Assembly (NCBI GenBank): GCA_023052935.1
Contig: CM041297.1
Coordinates: 4,578,280-4,642,279 of the forward strand
Direction of reading: 5' to 3'
DNA length: 64,000 nucleotides
DNA from: Piezodorus guildinii
Taxonomy: Eukaryota > Arthropoda > Insecta > Hemiptera > Pentatomidae
Made by a program: the position numbers and the translations under genes. The notes beneath the pieces are model-generated. The model had not been told where the DNA came from. It made no database searches and worked only from the letters and a program-made list of their open reading frames with translations. Positions 31,425-42,318 of the stretch are shown here, in pieces. How positions within the stretch are numbered: the stretch's first letter is position 1; the number at the start of each line of letters is the position of its first letter.

Positions 31425-31739
31425 ATGGAAGAATTTATTCAGCCCGAAATCTACCTTAATAAATATCTTGTTTTTAAACTTTTAGCCGATAAGCCACAAT
31501 ATTTGCACCCCTATGATGGAAATAAAATATTGACACGGAGGCCTACTCGATACACGAGATCGGTAGCAGATGGAAATCTCTTTAATAGCACTCGTGATGT
31601 AGAAGAGATCCTGAAATCACGTTTTGAAAGGCTTTTTGTCGACTGCATACTCAATGAGCTCACCGCCATTATCCCGATACCCAATACTTTGTTTCTGTTT
31701 GTTGCCATTTCGTCTGCTGTTAAGCCCGAAGTTTGATCT
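31425..31739. other. Unidentified stretch open on both strands
   Basis: Less AT-rich than its neighbours. The plus strand has a 103-codon frame (MEEFIQPEIYLNKYLVFKLL...RFERLFVDCILNELTAII) to a stop at 31734; the minus strand has a 65-codon frame over 31511-31708 (MATNRNKVLGIGIMAVSSLS). I recognise neither. It follows the P3 3' end directly and shows no similarity to other repeats in the window, so it may be old unique DNA, possibly a gene relic. Confidence 0.3.
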
Positions 31740-32086
31740 AACTTAGGAAAAAAGTTACTTATTTCTTATTCGAAAAGTTGGTAGAGGATATTCAGAGCAT
31801 ATGTGTTTATTTTATAATAAAATTGTATTGTTTTTTTATTAATTAGATTTATTATTTACACGAGGAGAAATGCATATTTAATGGACAATTTTATAAAGAA
31901 GTATTAAGAGTAGTATCATTTTACCATAAATATGATCAATTTTATAAATTTCTCTGGAGAAACCCTCTCTCTATTATCTATTGCTAAGGATTCATAATTT
32001 CGATCGCACTGAAGTTCAAAAAAGCAACACACGACTTCTACTAATCTCCTTCGTTAAAATCAATTTAAAAATTTTTAAATAATGTT

Positions 32087-32494
32087 TTTTTTTTTTTTAA
32101 TATTTATTTATTGAGATTTATGACAATCTGTTTCATAATGAACAATAGTAATAGTGATATGATACTACATTCATATAATATATACAGAAAATAATGATTA
32201 AGTCAAATTACATAAAATAGAAAATAAATAACTCCATGTATATGCAATAAAAGAATAATAAAAAAAATATAAATAAAAAACAACAACCTATAATTTAGAT
32301 AAATACAAAGTTGGCAAATAAATAAACAAACAATCATAACTATATACAATATTTAAAATCTGTTAAAAGGGCCCCAGATTGGGCTTTTCAATCCACTTGT
32401 GAAGAAAAAAGCGGAATCCAAGAGATCCCAGCGCCTTACTCTCAGCTGCATCATTGGTGTGAGCCAGTGGAGGCTGAGTTTGGGCGCAATAATG
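32087..32494 (-). mobile_element. Jockey-like LINE fragment J2, with 11-bp target duplication
   Basis: Flanked by TAAATAATGTT at 32076-32086 and 32495-32505, exact. Poly(A) is the T-run to 32098. The 3' UTR matches 750-1040 and the minus-strand codons SLHWLTPMMQLRVRRWDLLD match the tail of the first J2 copy. Strongly 5' truncated (about 400 bp). Confidence 0.8.
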
Positions 32495-32624
32495 TAAATA
32501 ATGTTAGAGTTGAAAAAAAGGTTAAAGCATTACATTGCGTTTCGGCAGAAACGCGTGTTTCATCAAGTGACCTATTATATTATTATAAACAATAATCATT
32601 ATCTTATACAACTTTGTTTATTTG

Positions 32625-32626
<2 letters not shown>

Positions 32627-32714
<88 letters not shown>
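32627..32714. repeat. (TA)n tract followed by a T-run
   Basis: (TA)n at about 32627-32681, then ATTA and an uninterrupted T-run to 32714, within the degenerate HINE H10. Confidence 0.9.
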
Positions 32715-32719
<5 letters not shown>

Positions 32720-32847
32720 TGTCAATAGTATATTAAACATCCAATTGCTATTCTTATTTTGGAAAATAAATCAGAAAAAATATGTTTGCTCTTTAATCCT
32801 TTAATTAGTTATTAAATTCGTTTCAACTTTTTAACAATGCTAAAAAT

Positions 32848-33145
32848 GGGAGCGGCGTGGTCTAGTGGGTAGAGCGCTAGTCTACTGTGCTCCGGGTCCT
32901 AGGTTCGAATCCCGGCTGTGGCGGAATATTATTTATTCTGTTATTTCAGACGGGGGCGATCCTAGGGTATGGAGACCGTTCTGGGGCACACCCAGCCTCA
33001 ATCATGTGGGTACCCAAAACTGGGGAAAAAACCTGGCGGCTGAGCGTGATCTTGGACGAATCAACTAATTGCACGGCCGTTGTCCTAGAAACGAATCTCT
33101 ACATGTACTGAGCCCGAAACTCTTTATGGGTTGTAGTGGTACAGT
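32848..33145 (+). mobile_element. tRNA-derived SINE, family S2 (reference copy)
   Basis: GGGAGCGGCGTGGTCTAGTG (A box) and CCTAGGTTCGAATCCCGGCT (B box) form a tRNA-like head with a recognisable acceptor end GGCGGAATATT. The body carries GGGGCACACCCAGCCTC, AAAACCTGGCGGCTGAGCGT and CTCTACATGTACTGAGCC. It ends in T-rich DNA. Other copies: 35121, 54617, fragments at 13690 and 63381. Confidence 0.85.
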
Positions 33146-33169
33146 TTTTTTTTTATTTTATTATTTTTT

Positions 33170-33600
33170 TTTATTTACGGCCTCACGACGATCACAATAT
33201 TTTGGACAAGTGTGGCTTTATCTCGAATCCCAAAAGAACCAGAAAACCTTCCTATATCCTTGAACTCCTTACTCCACGTGCATACCCAAAACCCAAGATC
33301 TCAACCTATCGATTCATGTGTAACCTTTCGTAAAACTGCTTCCATTGTAAAGCCTTTTATCATCCGTGCTAGCATACTTTAGAGCTCTTTACCCACCTCC
33401 CTTCGAAAAGTATTATCACTAACTGCATTCAAACACACCCAAAGATCTATATTATCACTAACTGCATTCAAACACACCCAAAGATCTATATTATCTACCT
33501 ACTCAAAGATCAATCTTCAATATCTTTACCTAACTTTACGCAACTGAATTTATCTCTTTAGCTGGCTAGATAATTGTGTATCTCAATAAAGCCACATAAA
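33170..33600 (+). pseudogene. Putative LINE C-terminal tail fragment, copy 1
   Basis: Aligns with 52275-52640 (ACGGCCTC, GTGGCTTTATC, AACCTACCGATTYATRTGTAA-like, CCTTTTATCATCCG, CCCTTCG). In frame it reads ISTYRFMCNLS and, after stops, LELFTHLPSKSI, similar in layout to the tails of CR1/L2-type RT proteins (Arg-rich, then WNSLPxxL). The match to a protein tail is tentative; the repeat relationship is clear. It contains a 39-bp tandem duplication. Confidence 0.4.
33412..33489. repeat. Tandem duplication of 39 bp
   Basis: ATTATCACTAACTGCATTCA...GATCTAT occurs twice in a row (33412-33450 and 33451-33489) with no differences; copy 2 of the host repeat (52275-52640) has it once. Confidence 0.9.
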
Positions 33601-33612
33601 TTGGACTTTATA

Positions 33613-34527
33613 TTGGGTTGTGTTACATGAAATGTCCGTTTTCAAGGTAAAGGATTTTTATTAAAAATACGATATGAAAACAAGATAATTTTATTCCAAG
33701 TATTTACCTTATTTATCTACACATTTTTCCCAACGTGACACCAACTTTTTTATCCCCGAACTGAAAAACTCTGAGCTTTGAAGTGAAACAAAATCTGAAA
33801 ACGCACTTTTCACTTGATCATCATTTTCAAAAAGTTTTCCTTTGAGGAAGTTGTCTAAATTCCACAGGTGGTAATCTGTTGAAGACAAGTCGGGAGAATA
33901 TGGTGGGTGCAGAAGAACTTGTTGGCCCAGTTCTTTCAATTTTTGCACGGTATGTTTTGAAACATGCTGCTCAGTGAGATCATGAAGTACCCATGTATCG
34001 AGCTTTTTTACTTTCCCAATACACTTTAAATGTCTGGAAACGGTAGATGCACTTGCATTTAGTTGTGCTGAGAGTCCTTTAACTGTTTGGTAGGGGTTTC
34101 CTTCTACTGTATGTTTGAGGACATCGTTTTCTATTACGGACGAATGTCTTCCTCGGGGCAAGTTTTCCAAGTCGGTATCCCCAGCTGAAAACTTAGCAAA
34201 CCAACGGCGAATGGTCCGTTCATTAACACTCCCTTTCCCAAACGCTTTGCAAATATTTCTAGCGGCCTCAGCTGCTGTCAATAGCCGAGTTTAAACTCGT
34301 ACAAAAATATTACTCGAAAATCGCGTGTTTCCATGTTCATATTTTGAGGTATACTAAAAAGTGGGTAATTTATTGGGAAGCTAATGTTTATAATACAAAG
34401 GTAGAGGATTAGTAACTTTTTTTTACTTTAAATATGTAAACATTCGGAAGAAAACAACAGAGACCTGCAAAATCCTTTATGTATTTCAGAAACTATAAAA
34501 ACGGACATTTCATGTGAATCAACCCAA
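33613..34527 (-). mobile_element. mariner element M1, internally deleted, TA flanked
   Basis: TIRs: left TTGGGTTGTGTTACATGAAA (33613-) and right, inverted, TTGGGTTGATTCACATGAAA (to 34527), followed in both by TGTCCGTTTT; about 30 bp with a few mismatches. TA dinucleotides at 33611-33612 and 34528-34529 are the mariner target duplication. At 915 bp it is about 350-400 bp shorter than an autonomous mariner. Confidence 0.93.
33709..34340 (-). pseudogene. mariner transposase, catalytic centre deleted
   Basis: ATG at 34340 starts MNMETRDFRVIFLYEFKLG, a typical mariner N-terminus. A frameshift near 34281 leads to TAAEAARNICKAFGKGSVNE and RTIRRWFAKFSAGD (first helix-turn-helix), GLSAQLNASASTVSRHLKCI (second), then DTWVLHDLTEQ, the WVPHEL block. 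Here the frame jumps directly to HVSKHTVQKLKELGQQVL, HPPYSPDLSSTDYHLWNLDN and ends SRWEKCVDK. About 130 residues with the first two catalytic Asp (TGDE and HDN motifs) are deleted in frame; only the third (SSTDYH) remains. It could still bind TIRs but not cut. Confidence 0.93.
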
Positions 34528-34662
34528 TATGTTCATTATTATTTATTTTTTGAGGAAAAAACCCTTACATAGAAATTATTTTTCATAAATAAATAGAAGA
34601 AAAATAAATACTTGGAAATCCATTCATACTTTTTCCTTGGTTTTATCGAAATACAATGACAT

Positions 34663-34869
34663 TTAGATAGGCAATGTAGAAGGGCGGAAGCGAGATCAGT
34701 AACCGCGAGTTCATTAAGGGCTGGACCGGAAATGAGCGGATCTAGAAGGCAGGGACTTGGCATGCTAATGCGCCGGAAGTGGTCCCAATTACTCAGGGCG
34801 CAAGATCCTGCGCAGGCTCCTGCGCAACCTCCGTCCTTAATTCCATTTGATCGCAACAATCTTGTTTAG
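34663..34869 (+). other. GC-rich open segment, possible exon or relic
   Basis: A sharp rise in GC content. The plus strand is open for about 65 codons (RRAEARSVTASSLRAGPEMS, then GSRRQGLGMLMRRKWSQLLR, AQDPAQAPAQPPSLIPFD, stop at 34867). CCTGCGCAGGCTCCTGCGCA is an imperfect direct repeat. The overlapping minus-strand frame (34539-34859) is also open. I recognise no protein. It lies just outside mariner M1 and does not recur in the window. Confidence 0.3.
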
Positions 34870-35120
34870 CCTTCTTTTATTGGAGGCAGGATCGCTGAAG
34901 ATCGCGTTCCGTCTCGGTGTCGAGGAACTAGAAACTTAATAGTTAAATGATACCGCCTTCGAAATTGAAAACTATTCCAGCCTTGAGCAAAACTAATTAT
35001 GTTAACATAAATATTGGATTTCTTTCACAGACCTTGAATAAACCTCTACAATTACAGCTAATGAAATACCTTGTTTTCTGGCTGGGCAAGATCTAATTCA
35101 GTGATATCATTTAAGTATAG

Positions 35121-35205
35121 GGAGCAGCTTGGCCTAGTGGAGCATTAGGCTACTGTTCTCCGGGTCCTGGGTTCGAATCCCAGCTGTGGCAGAATATTAT
35201 TTAAG
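35121..35205 (+). mobile_element. SINE S2 head fragment
   Basis: GGGAGCAGCTTGGCCTAGTG and CCTGGGTTCGAATCCCAGCT, then GTGGCAGAATATTATTTA. It keeps the tRNA-like head with A and B boxes but lacks the body. Confidence 0.75.
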
Positions 35206-36150
35206 CTCTTGAATGTCCAAAGAAAGTCTCCAACTCAATGTCAAGATGATCACTTCTTTTTGAAAAAGTGGTCCGTATGAAAATATAAAAAACTAAGTAA
35301 ATGAAGGCTGCAGCTAGATAAAATGAAACACTGAAAATGACTTATATTAAAAGAAAAGGCCTCTCTCGGTTGCGTGACAGGATTAGGAGAACTGAGTAAA
35401 GGTGCTTCAGTCACAAGTATACAGCACAAAAGGGGAAAACATAGCCAGTGCTAGAACCTAAGGAATATTAATATTGGCTAAATAGTTTCTGTAGATGTCT
35501 GATCTGATGTCGAAGATTGCATACTATTCCTTCAGCGCCGATAAGGGTTCTGTGAGGGCACTTCCACGGAGTTCAAGATAACTCAGTCCCAACCACTCAG
35601 AGATAGTACTGTCCTTTAAGTTTTAGCAGACATCTATATTTTATCAGATTTCTAGTTAGTAATTATTGTTAGAACCGATTTTGCTTGCATTCCTTAAAGG
35701 TTCGAACCAAATTAGATTAAAACAACAGTGACAAATTTAATTTGAAGTAAATATCACACAATTCATGAAATGGATCCGCTTTGTGATGGTTGTATTGAAG
35801 ATTTTGAGGCTTAGTAAAACTGTCTTCCGTCTATTATTTACTTTGAACTTTATTATTTTATAGCTAATTTTACCAAACTTAACTTAGCTATTTAAAAGAA
35901 GAAACAAGCCTCCATAAGCTTTTAAGAGTGTAAAGTTCTGAACATATAAATATTCCTAAATTGTCTGAGCCATCTGAGATCTGGCACAGCCCTCTGGTTT
36001 TCCAAAATTTCTGGTACTCATTTTATAAAGAGTTGATATATATATTAGAATATTATTTCAAATAGGAAAAATGTATATAAATAAACTTACTAGTATTATA
36101 TATATACTATCGGAAAGTTGAAGGTTTTTAAACAAATAGTCTAAAAGTAA
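35206..36150. other. Unique-looking spacer
   Basis: Less repetitive than most of the window; no frame over 60 codons of convincing composition and no repeat match. A short block at 36060-36120 (ATACTATCGGAAAGTTGAAG) resembles the HINE core. Confidence 0.4.
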
Positions 36151-36154
36151 TGAA

Positions 36155-36290
36155 TAAAATTGGAAGCTGATTTCTTCTTCACCACTCTTTTATTGAAAAT
36201 AATTGCACTACGTCCCTTCTACAATGCCATCTTCAAGTGAAATGGAACTAATTTGATCTAAAAGTGCAAAATATTGTCAAATTCACAAAT
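36155..36290 (-). mobile_element. Penelope-like end fragment, family P2
   Basis: Minus strand (CTTGAAGATGGCATTGTAGA, ACGTAGTGCAATTATTTTCA, AAATCAGCTTCCAATTTTAT) matches 44225-44335 on the plus strand. The GAAA core of the presumed hammerhead is mutated here (GGGACGT). Confidence 0.6.
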
Positions 36291-36365
36291 AATCATCTTA
36301 CAGTTTGTCAGGAAATTATATAACTATGTTAAAATGTATGATAAAAAATAAATAAAACAAATAAA

Positions 36366-36368
<3 letters not shown>

Positions 36369-36422
<54 letters not shown>
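36369..36422. repeat. (TA)n microsatellite
   Basis: About 54 bp of uninterrupted TA. Confidence 0.95.
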
Positions 36423-36425
<3 letters not shown>

Positions 36426-36725
36426 GTATCATTGTAGTATATTATTTTTATTTATGTTTAATTGGTTTATTTTTCATTAATTCTTATCCAGTTTAAGTTA
36501 CTTTATTATTTCAAAGCTCATGTTATTCTTAAAAGACCAAGCAACAAAACAATGTAAACATTTATTTTTCTTCTTTTTATTACATATTTAAACTAATTTA
36601 TTTTTCATTTTGTCCACACAACTATTTTCTGAAGATTGTTTTTTATTTCAGTTTTTATTTTTAAATTTATTTATTTATTTATGTCGCCTCTACCCTAGTG
36701 GGTCATTGGCGTTCACATTTACATT

Positions 36726-39700
36726 TTACACTCTGTTATAATATAAACTTCTTTTTAAATACTTCAAGAGGATATTGGCTTTTTTTTCATCATCTTGTAA
36801 TAATTCTTTTAGAGTTTTTTCCATTTTTAGTTCAATTCTTAATTTGTTGAAGATTGGACAATCTAACAATATATGTTTTACTGTTCTCACTGTGTCACAT
36901 TTTGTACATGTTGGGGCTTCTAAACCTCGCAGAAGGTAGCCGTGGGAGAACTCACTATGTCCTATCCGAAGTCTGCAGAGGATCACTTCTTCTCTCCTTG
37001 ACTTTCTGTTGGAGGTCTTCCAACGGGCACAATCTTTTTTTATTTCACTTAATTTAGATGGATTTGCATTCCATTCGACCTGCCACTTTTCCTTCTGTAA
37101 AGATCTGAACTGCCTTGTCCAGTCTTGCAGAGGGACTTTGTTGACCATCGTTGCTTGAGGTGCAGTCAAACGACGAGCAGAGTTTGCCGCGGCATCGGCT
37201 TTTTCATTGCCATATATGCCACTGTGAGCGGGAACCCATATTAATACCACTTCTTTATTCTTCATCTGGATTTCACAGTATATATTGTGGATTTCTGCCA
37301 CTACTGGATGCCTAATCTTTGAGCTATGAATAGCTTTCAAAACGCTCTTTGAGTCGGACACAATGGCAAATTTTTGATAATGCTCTGAACCTCTTATATA
37401 CAACAGAGCTTCTCTGATGGCATTGGCCTCTCCTGTGAAGACTGAGCAAGCTTCTGGAAGGTTGTATAGAAGTTCTTCATTCGCCGTTATGACCGAAAAA
37501 CCTACAGAGTCTCCTGTTTTAGATGCGTCCGTATAAAGGATGCTATGATCCGGATAGTTACTTATTAGTTCTAAAAAGGCTACTTGATTTTCTTGAGGAA
37601 CTAGTGCCCTTTTAGAAAAATGTGGAGATTCTATGATTGGAATTTTAGGGGCACACCAACTTGGTTTACAGACTTCTGGTAACTGTTGAACGATGGCTAG
37701 ATCCATATTCAGAGATGAGGTTATTTCAAGTACTTTTTTTCCAAATCCATTTCTTAATAACGGTTCTGCACCGAATAGAACGTTTTTTAATGGATGTTTT
37801 GGAATTGAAACTATTTTTGCTCCGTATTTTGCCATTGTATAATGTCTTCTTGACTCGAGGGAGGGTTCACCAATTTCGACACTTACACTTTCGACCGGAG
37901 ACGTTCTGTAAGCACCCGAGCATATCCTAAGTGCCGCATTGTGTACGGGATCTAATATCCGCAGAATACTTTTCTTCGCGGTGCCGAAAGCACAAGAACC
38001 GTAGCCAATCTTGCTTTGTACTATTGCTTTATATACAATTAATAGGCTGCTTCTATCTGCTCCCCAACCAGAGTGTGAAAGACACTTGAGGAGACCGAGC
38101 CTTTTCAAGCATTCTTTCTTAAGATTTTTGATATGGGGAATCCACTTCAAACCTCTATCTAATTGGAGACCGAGGTACTTTTGATGATCTACGAATTGGA
38201 TGTCTTCCGTTCCTAATTTCAAAGTTGGATTTGTAGAGCATCCTCTCAATCTGCATAGGTGCATGGCTTTGGTTTTTTGTGTAGAAAAATTAAAGCCACT
38301 TTTTCGAGCCCAGATTTGAGCTTTTCTCAACGCCTTCTGAAGCTTCCACTTAATGAATTCAAGGGATTTGCTACGAATTAAGAGCAATATATCATCGGCA
38401 AATAATACAACTTTAATAGCTCTTTCGAAAATCTTGGGCAAATCGTTTGTTGCAACGAGGAATAGCGTAGCACTTAGAGGTGAGCCTTGAGGTGTACCAT
38501 TTTGCAAAGTGTTAAGAGATGACAACGAAGATCCAACTCTGACTCGAAACATTCTATCTTTGAGGAAATCGGCTATGTAAGACCACAAGTTTCCCTGAAT
38601 TCCATAATTTGTTAGAATTCGCATCAAGTTCTCCTTACACATAGTGTCATATGCCTTTTCTAAGTCAAGAAAAACAGTTATCAAATGTTCTTTTTGGGCG
38701 AAAGCTTCTTCGGCTTCACACTGCAGGGACATTATTGCATCTATCGTTGAATAATGTTCTCTGAAACAAATTGTTGAGGAATCAACAGTTTATTATGTTG
38801 CATAAAGTGCACAAGCCTGGTGTTCACCATTTTTTCTTGTATCTTCGAGAAACATGGTAGCAACGATATAGGTCGAAAGTCCTTGGGATGAATGGAAATA
38901 TCTCTCTTCGGAACAGGTGCGATAATTGATGTTTTCCATATCCTAGGAATACGCCCAGTCTCCCAGATGTCATTGAACAATCGTAATAGATGAGAACGCC
39001 CTTCATATGGTAAATGTTTTATCATTTCATATGAAACCTCGTCAATACCAGGTGCACCATTATTACGGCTGTTTTTAATCACCGTTTCCATTTCTTCCAT
39101 TGAGAATGGGACGTTATAATAATCATTGCGATAAGTATGAGTACCGTTTTGTGTTTGTTCCTGTTCGATCCTTTCTACTGTTTCCTTTCCACTGTGGGAG
39201 CTTAAAGAAAATACGTTAAATTGTTTTGCCAATGCTTCCGCTATTTCTGTGGGATCAGTGACTATTTCCCCTTCGATTTCCAAACCAGGTATTCCTTTGT
39301 TGTTTCTGATTCCACGGATCGATCTAATTTTGGTCCACATTAGGGCGGCAGGAGTTTCGTAATTAATTGACGAGACGAATTCTTTCCACGATGACTTCTT
39401 GCTATCTTTAATAATTCTATTAGCAATGGATCTAAGTCTCTTGAATTCAATGGCATCGCCTATATTCCGGCTTCTTCTATACTTGTTTAACGCCCGTTTT
39501 TTATCTCGAATAGCTGCTTGACATCGCTCATTCCACCACGGTACTCTTTTCCTAAGTTGTGCTTTTGAAGCAGTTGGAATATTCTCGTGAGCAGCTTGCA
39601 GTATTATTTCATTTAAGATTGTTACCTTAAAGTCTACGTCATTTTCATTACTTTCAAGCTTCTCGCTATTCACGATGAAGGATTTCTGAAAGCTCTCCCA

Positions 39701-40411
39701 GTCAGCCGCCGCATACTTCCAATGTAGCTTTAAATTATGTGGTAGTGATGATCCTTGGATCCTAACAATGATAGGGAAATGATCACTACCATATAGGTGG
39801 GTTTTGGTTTCCCAGGTACATTTAGGTGCCAATCTAACGTCTACAATAGTCAAGTCTATGGCAGAAAAGCCATTTCTAGCTGAGCAGAAGTGGGTTGGAG
39901 ATCCAGTATTGAGAATAGTGGCTGTGCTGCTATCCTCTAAAAATTTTACGATTTTATGTCCTCTATGTCCATTATCTTGCAAAGGAGAACCCCAGACTAA
40001 GCTGTGAGCGTTAAAATCTCCCAGAAGGAGATATGGCCTCGGTAACTGATCAACAATGTGTTCTATGTCCTCCCTCGAGAACTCAATTGCTGGCGGTATG
40101 TATATATTACAAACTGTCAGGGATTGTGTACCTTTAATCCCCGCTGCTACAGTCTCGAGATGGGTGTCTAATTTCAGCTCCTCTGAGAAAATGTCAGCTC
40201 TTACCAATGTTAAGACCCCTCCCCATGATCTCTCGGTACCCTGTCTGTCCCTTCGGTATACACAATAATTTTTGCAATTCAATAACTGACCTTCTTTTAA
40301 GTGTGTTTCCTGGAGGCAGCAACACAATGGATTTTCCTCGCTCAATAGTTTCTGAAAGTATTCATAATGGCGAAAAATACCATTGCAATTCCACTGTATT
40401 ATTGGCTCCAT
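36726..40411 (-). pseudogene. I-type LINE ORF2: endonuclease, RT, RNase H
   Basis: Starts MEPIIQWNCNGI at 40411. Endonuclease: QWNCNGIFRH, CLQETHL, LLGDFNAHSLVWGS and GSDHFPIIV. RT begins with NNGAPGIDEVSYEMIKHLP and KDFRPISLLPCFSKI. A one-base loss next to 38767 breaks the frame after LLIPQQF; it resumes upstream of MSLQCEAEEAF. Then FLDLEKAYDTM (Asp), NGTPQGSPLSATLF, catalytic FADDILLLI, KYLGLQLD. RNase H follows: YTDASKTGDSVGFSV (Asp), EANAIREALLYI (Glu), VSDSKSVLKAI (Asp) and HSGIYGNEKADAAAN (His/Asp). The C-terminus has CTKCDTVRTVKHILLDC. Ends at TAA 36726-36728. Complete apart from the frameshift. Confidence 0.93.
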
Positions 40412-40426
40412 TTGGCATATTAAAAT

Positions 40427-41867
40427 TTATTGTCTAGCCAAACCAACACCGGAAAGTGTTGAATCGCTAGAATCAGAAAAGGATTCTGTAATTTGATCTG
40501 GAGTCGCACTACTTAGTTCTTTTATGATTTTGGAGACCTTTATCTTGATTCCTCTGTTTGTTAGTTTATGTATAATTTCCGTTAGCATTGTTTTTAGTCC
40601 AGTGGTGTTTCTTGTAAACTGTGAGGCAAGTTCTTTTATGTTCGGCTTGGGCCATCTCTAAAAATAGACACAATTTCGTAAAGGCTAGAGGGTATCGATG
40701 ATCATTTGTTACTTGAATACGAACCGGTTCTAAAATGTCTCTAATTGTAGGTTTTTGAATTTTAGATTTTGCTTGGGATACAGTAGGTTTTGTTGGTGGA
40801 TCTGCTTTGTGTTGTAATTTGTCTTGTTTTGTAGTGTCTGATACTTGTTTTTTGTTCGTTTTACCTATCGTTGGTGATTCTTTATGTCGTTGATTATCGC
40901 CTGGAGGAGCCGATGTTTGCTCCATTTTTTCATTTTTACAGATAGGTTCAATATCTCGCGAACAATGTGGTTTCTGTTGGGGTTTTACTGGTTCAATCTG
41001 GGCACAGACAAGTCGTTCAATATTTATGCTATTTTTATTAAGTGATGTCTGATTTTCCGTTTCTTGGTGGTTTTTTTCAGTGACTGTATCGGGTTGGTGG
41101 GTAGCTTGAGGATGCATTTCTTTTGGCGCAGAATCAGAGGAATCTGAATCTGGGCAATCTGCCGCGAAGTGACCTGGTTTCTTGCAGACATAACAAAGTA
41201 ATACGTCCTCAGAAAAGAAAATGCGTGAGGTAAGCCCATCATGGGTGAGTACAATTGAACTTGAAAGTTTTTCTAAATCTTCCGGTACAATAAACACCTG
41301 CCTCCTAAAACTCAAGATGTGGCTGACCTTAGAATTTTGGTATCCTCCCTTCAAGAACGTAATCGGAGAGAGTAATCTAATACTTAATATTTTTAATTCA
41401 CTTTCAATAAGGCTGCTAGGAATACTCGGACAAGCATTGGATATGATGATGCGTTTGGCAGGGTTTACCAGCCGCCTCATTGGAACTACATTCTCACCAA
41501 TGGTTAAAGTGCTGTGGTTGGATAGTAGTTGATCTACTTGTTCTTTACAATTTAGGTGGATGCAAAATCTATTATTAGAGATACGTGAAGCGAAACGTAT
41601 ACATTTTGGATCTACAAGTTCCGCTAAACCTTCTACATAGTCTTTTTGCTTAATACCCTTAATAGTTGGTAGGACAATAGCATACTCACGGTGTGACACA
41701 GGTTGATTTGTCGTCATTTGGGCATACGTTAAACGAGTTGGGGTCTTCTTGGTTTCTACATTAACACCAGATAATATTTTGGGTTCTTTTGCTTTGGATT
41801 CCTTATTACGCTGTGAAGGTAGTTCCGCGGCCTTCAATTCTTCATTAGTTGCCTCATTACCGTTCAT
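40427..41867 (-). pseudogene. I-type LINE ORF1: gag-like protein
   Basis: The first ATG in the frame is at 41867 (MNGNEATNEELKAAEL). Contains RLTYAQMT and TIKGIKQKDYVEGLAELVD, VVPMRRLVNPAKRIIISNAC (RRM-like region), and one CCHC knuckle, CYVCKKPGHFAADC. A Gln/Lys/Pro-rich tail follows. Near 40655-40665 the frame shifts: the initial frame ends artificially at 40566, whereas the other frame continues KPNIKELASQFTRNTTGLKT, MLTEIIHKLTNRGIKIKVSK and SDSSDSTLSGVGLARQ to TAA 40427-40429. This true stop lies 15 bases before the ORF2 ATG and in the same frame. Confidence 0.88.
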
Positions 41868-42242
41868 TTTTACCGAGCGGTGCAGTCGGGGTTGCACACT
41901 CGGTAAAGAAACAGTTACTTTCGCGAACGAACAATACCTTCAACTAAGAGTCGGGTATTGTCGCGTTATAACGTTGATTTAATGTTCAAGAAATATCCTG
42001 GAACGACAAGAAAGCAGAAAATTGTTTTCGTAATTTTTTTAACAACTTTTAACTTCAATAGCCTCCAGCTGTTTTTTTTCATTTTTAAATTGTATGTATA
42101 TATTCACCCATAATTGTAAGCATAAGTTAATTATGTTCATTTTGTCTGTTGGCCAGACATACTGTATATTATAAACTGTGCAAATATGTTATTCTCAAGG
42201 GACACAGTCCCAGAATTAAAATCAATTTCTACTTTATTCTAT

Positions 42243-42244
42243 TG

Positions 42245-42318
<74 letters not shown>
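42243..42318. repeat. Palindromic compound microsatellite (TC)n(TA)n(GA)n
   Basis: CT repeats to 42270, TA repeats to 42301, then GA repeats to 42318. The whole is self-complementary and adjoins the Penelope-like palindrome. Confidence 0.9.

Larger units (their letters stand above)
32015..32845 (+). mobile_element. HINE-like repeat, copy H10, degenerate and interrupted
   Basis: GCAACACACGACTTCTACTA (32024) marks the 5' end. The element is broken by a J2 LINE at 32087-32494 and resumes TAAATAATGTTAGAGTTGAA, GTGTTTCATCAAGTGACCTA, then, past a (TA)n/T-run expansion, CAATTGCTATTCTTATTTTG and TTAATTAGTTATTAAATTCG, which follow the HINE order. It ends at the S2 SINE. Confidence 0.6.
36668..41990 (-). 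mobile_element. I-type LINE, nearly full length (about 5.3 kb)
   Basis: Minus-strand element with ORF1 (zinc-knuckle gag), ORF2 (endonuclease, RT, RNase H, zinc knuckle) and a 3' UTR ending in (TAAA)n, visible as TTATTTATTTATTTATG at 36668-36684. The simple-repeat tail, and RNase H behind RT, place it in the I/R1 group rather than Jockey. Two single-base frameshifts (near 40660 and 38767) are the only lesions seen. The 5' end is estimated from the start of similarity-free DNA; no target duplication was found. Confidence 0.85.

Noticed and set aside
22406..41990. LTR retrotransposon or endogenous viral sequence
   Set aside because: No long terminal repeats, protease, integrase or envelope-like frames; all RT fragments carry LINE features.
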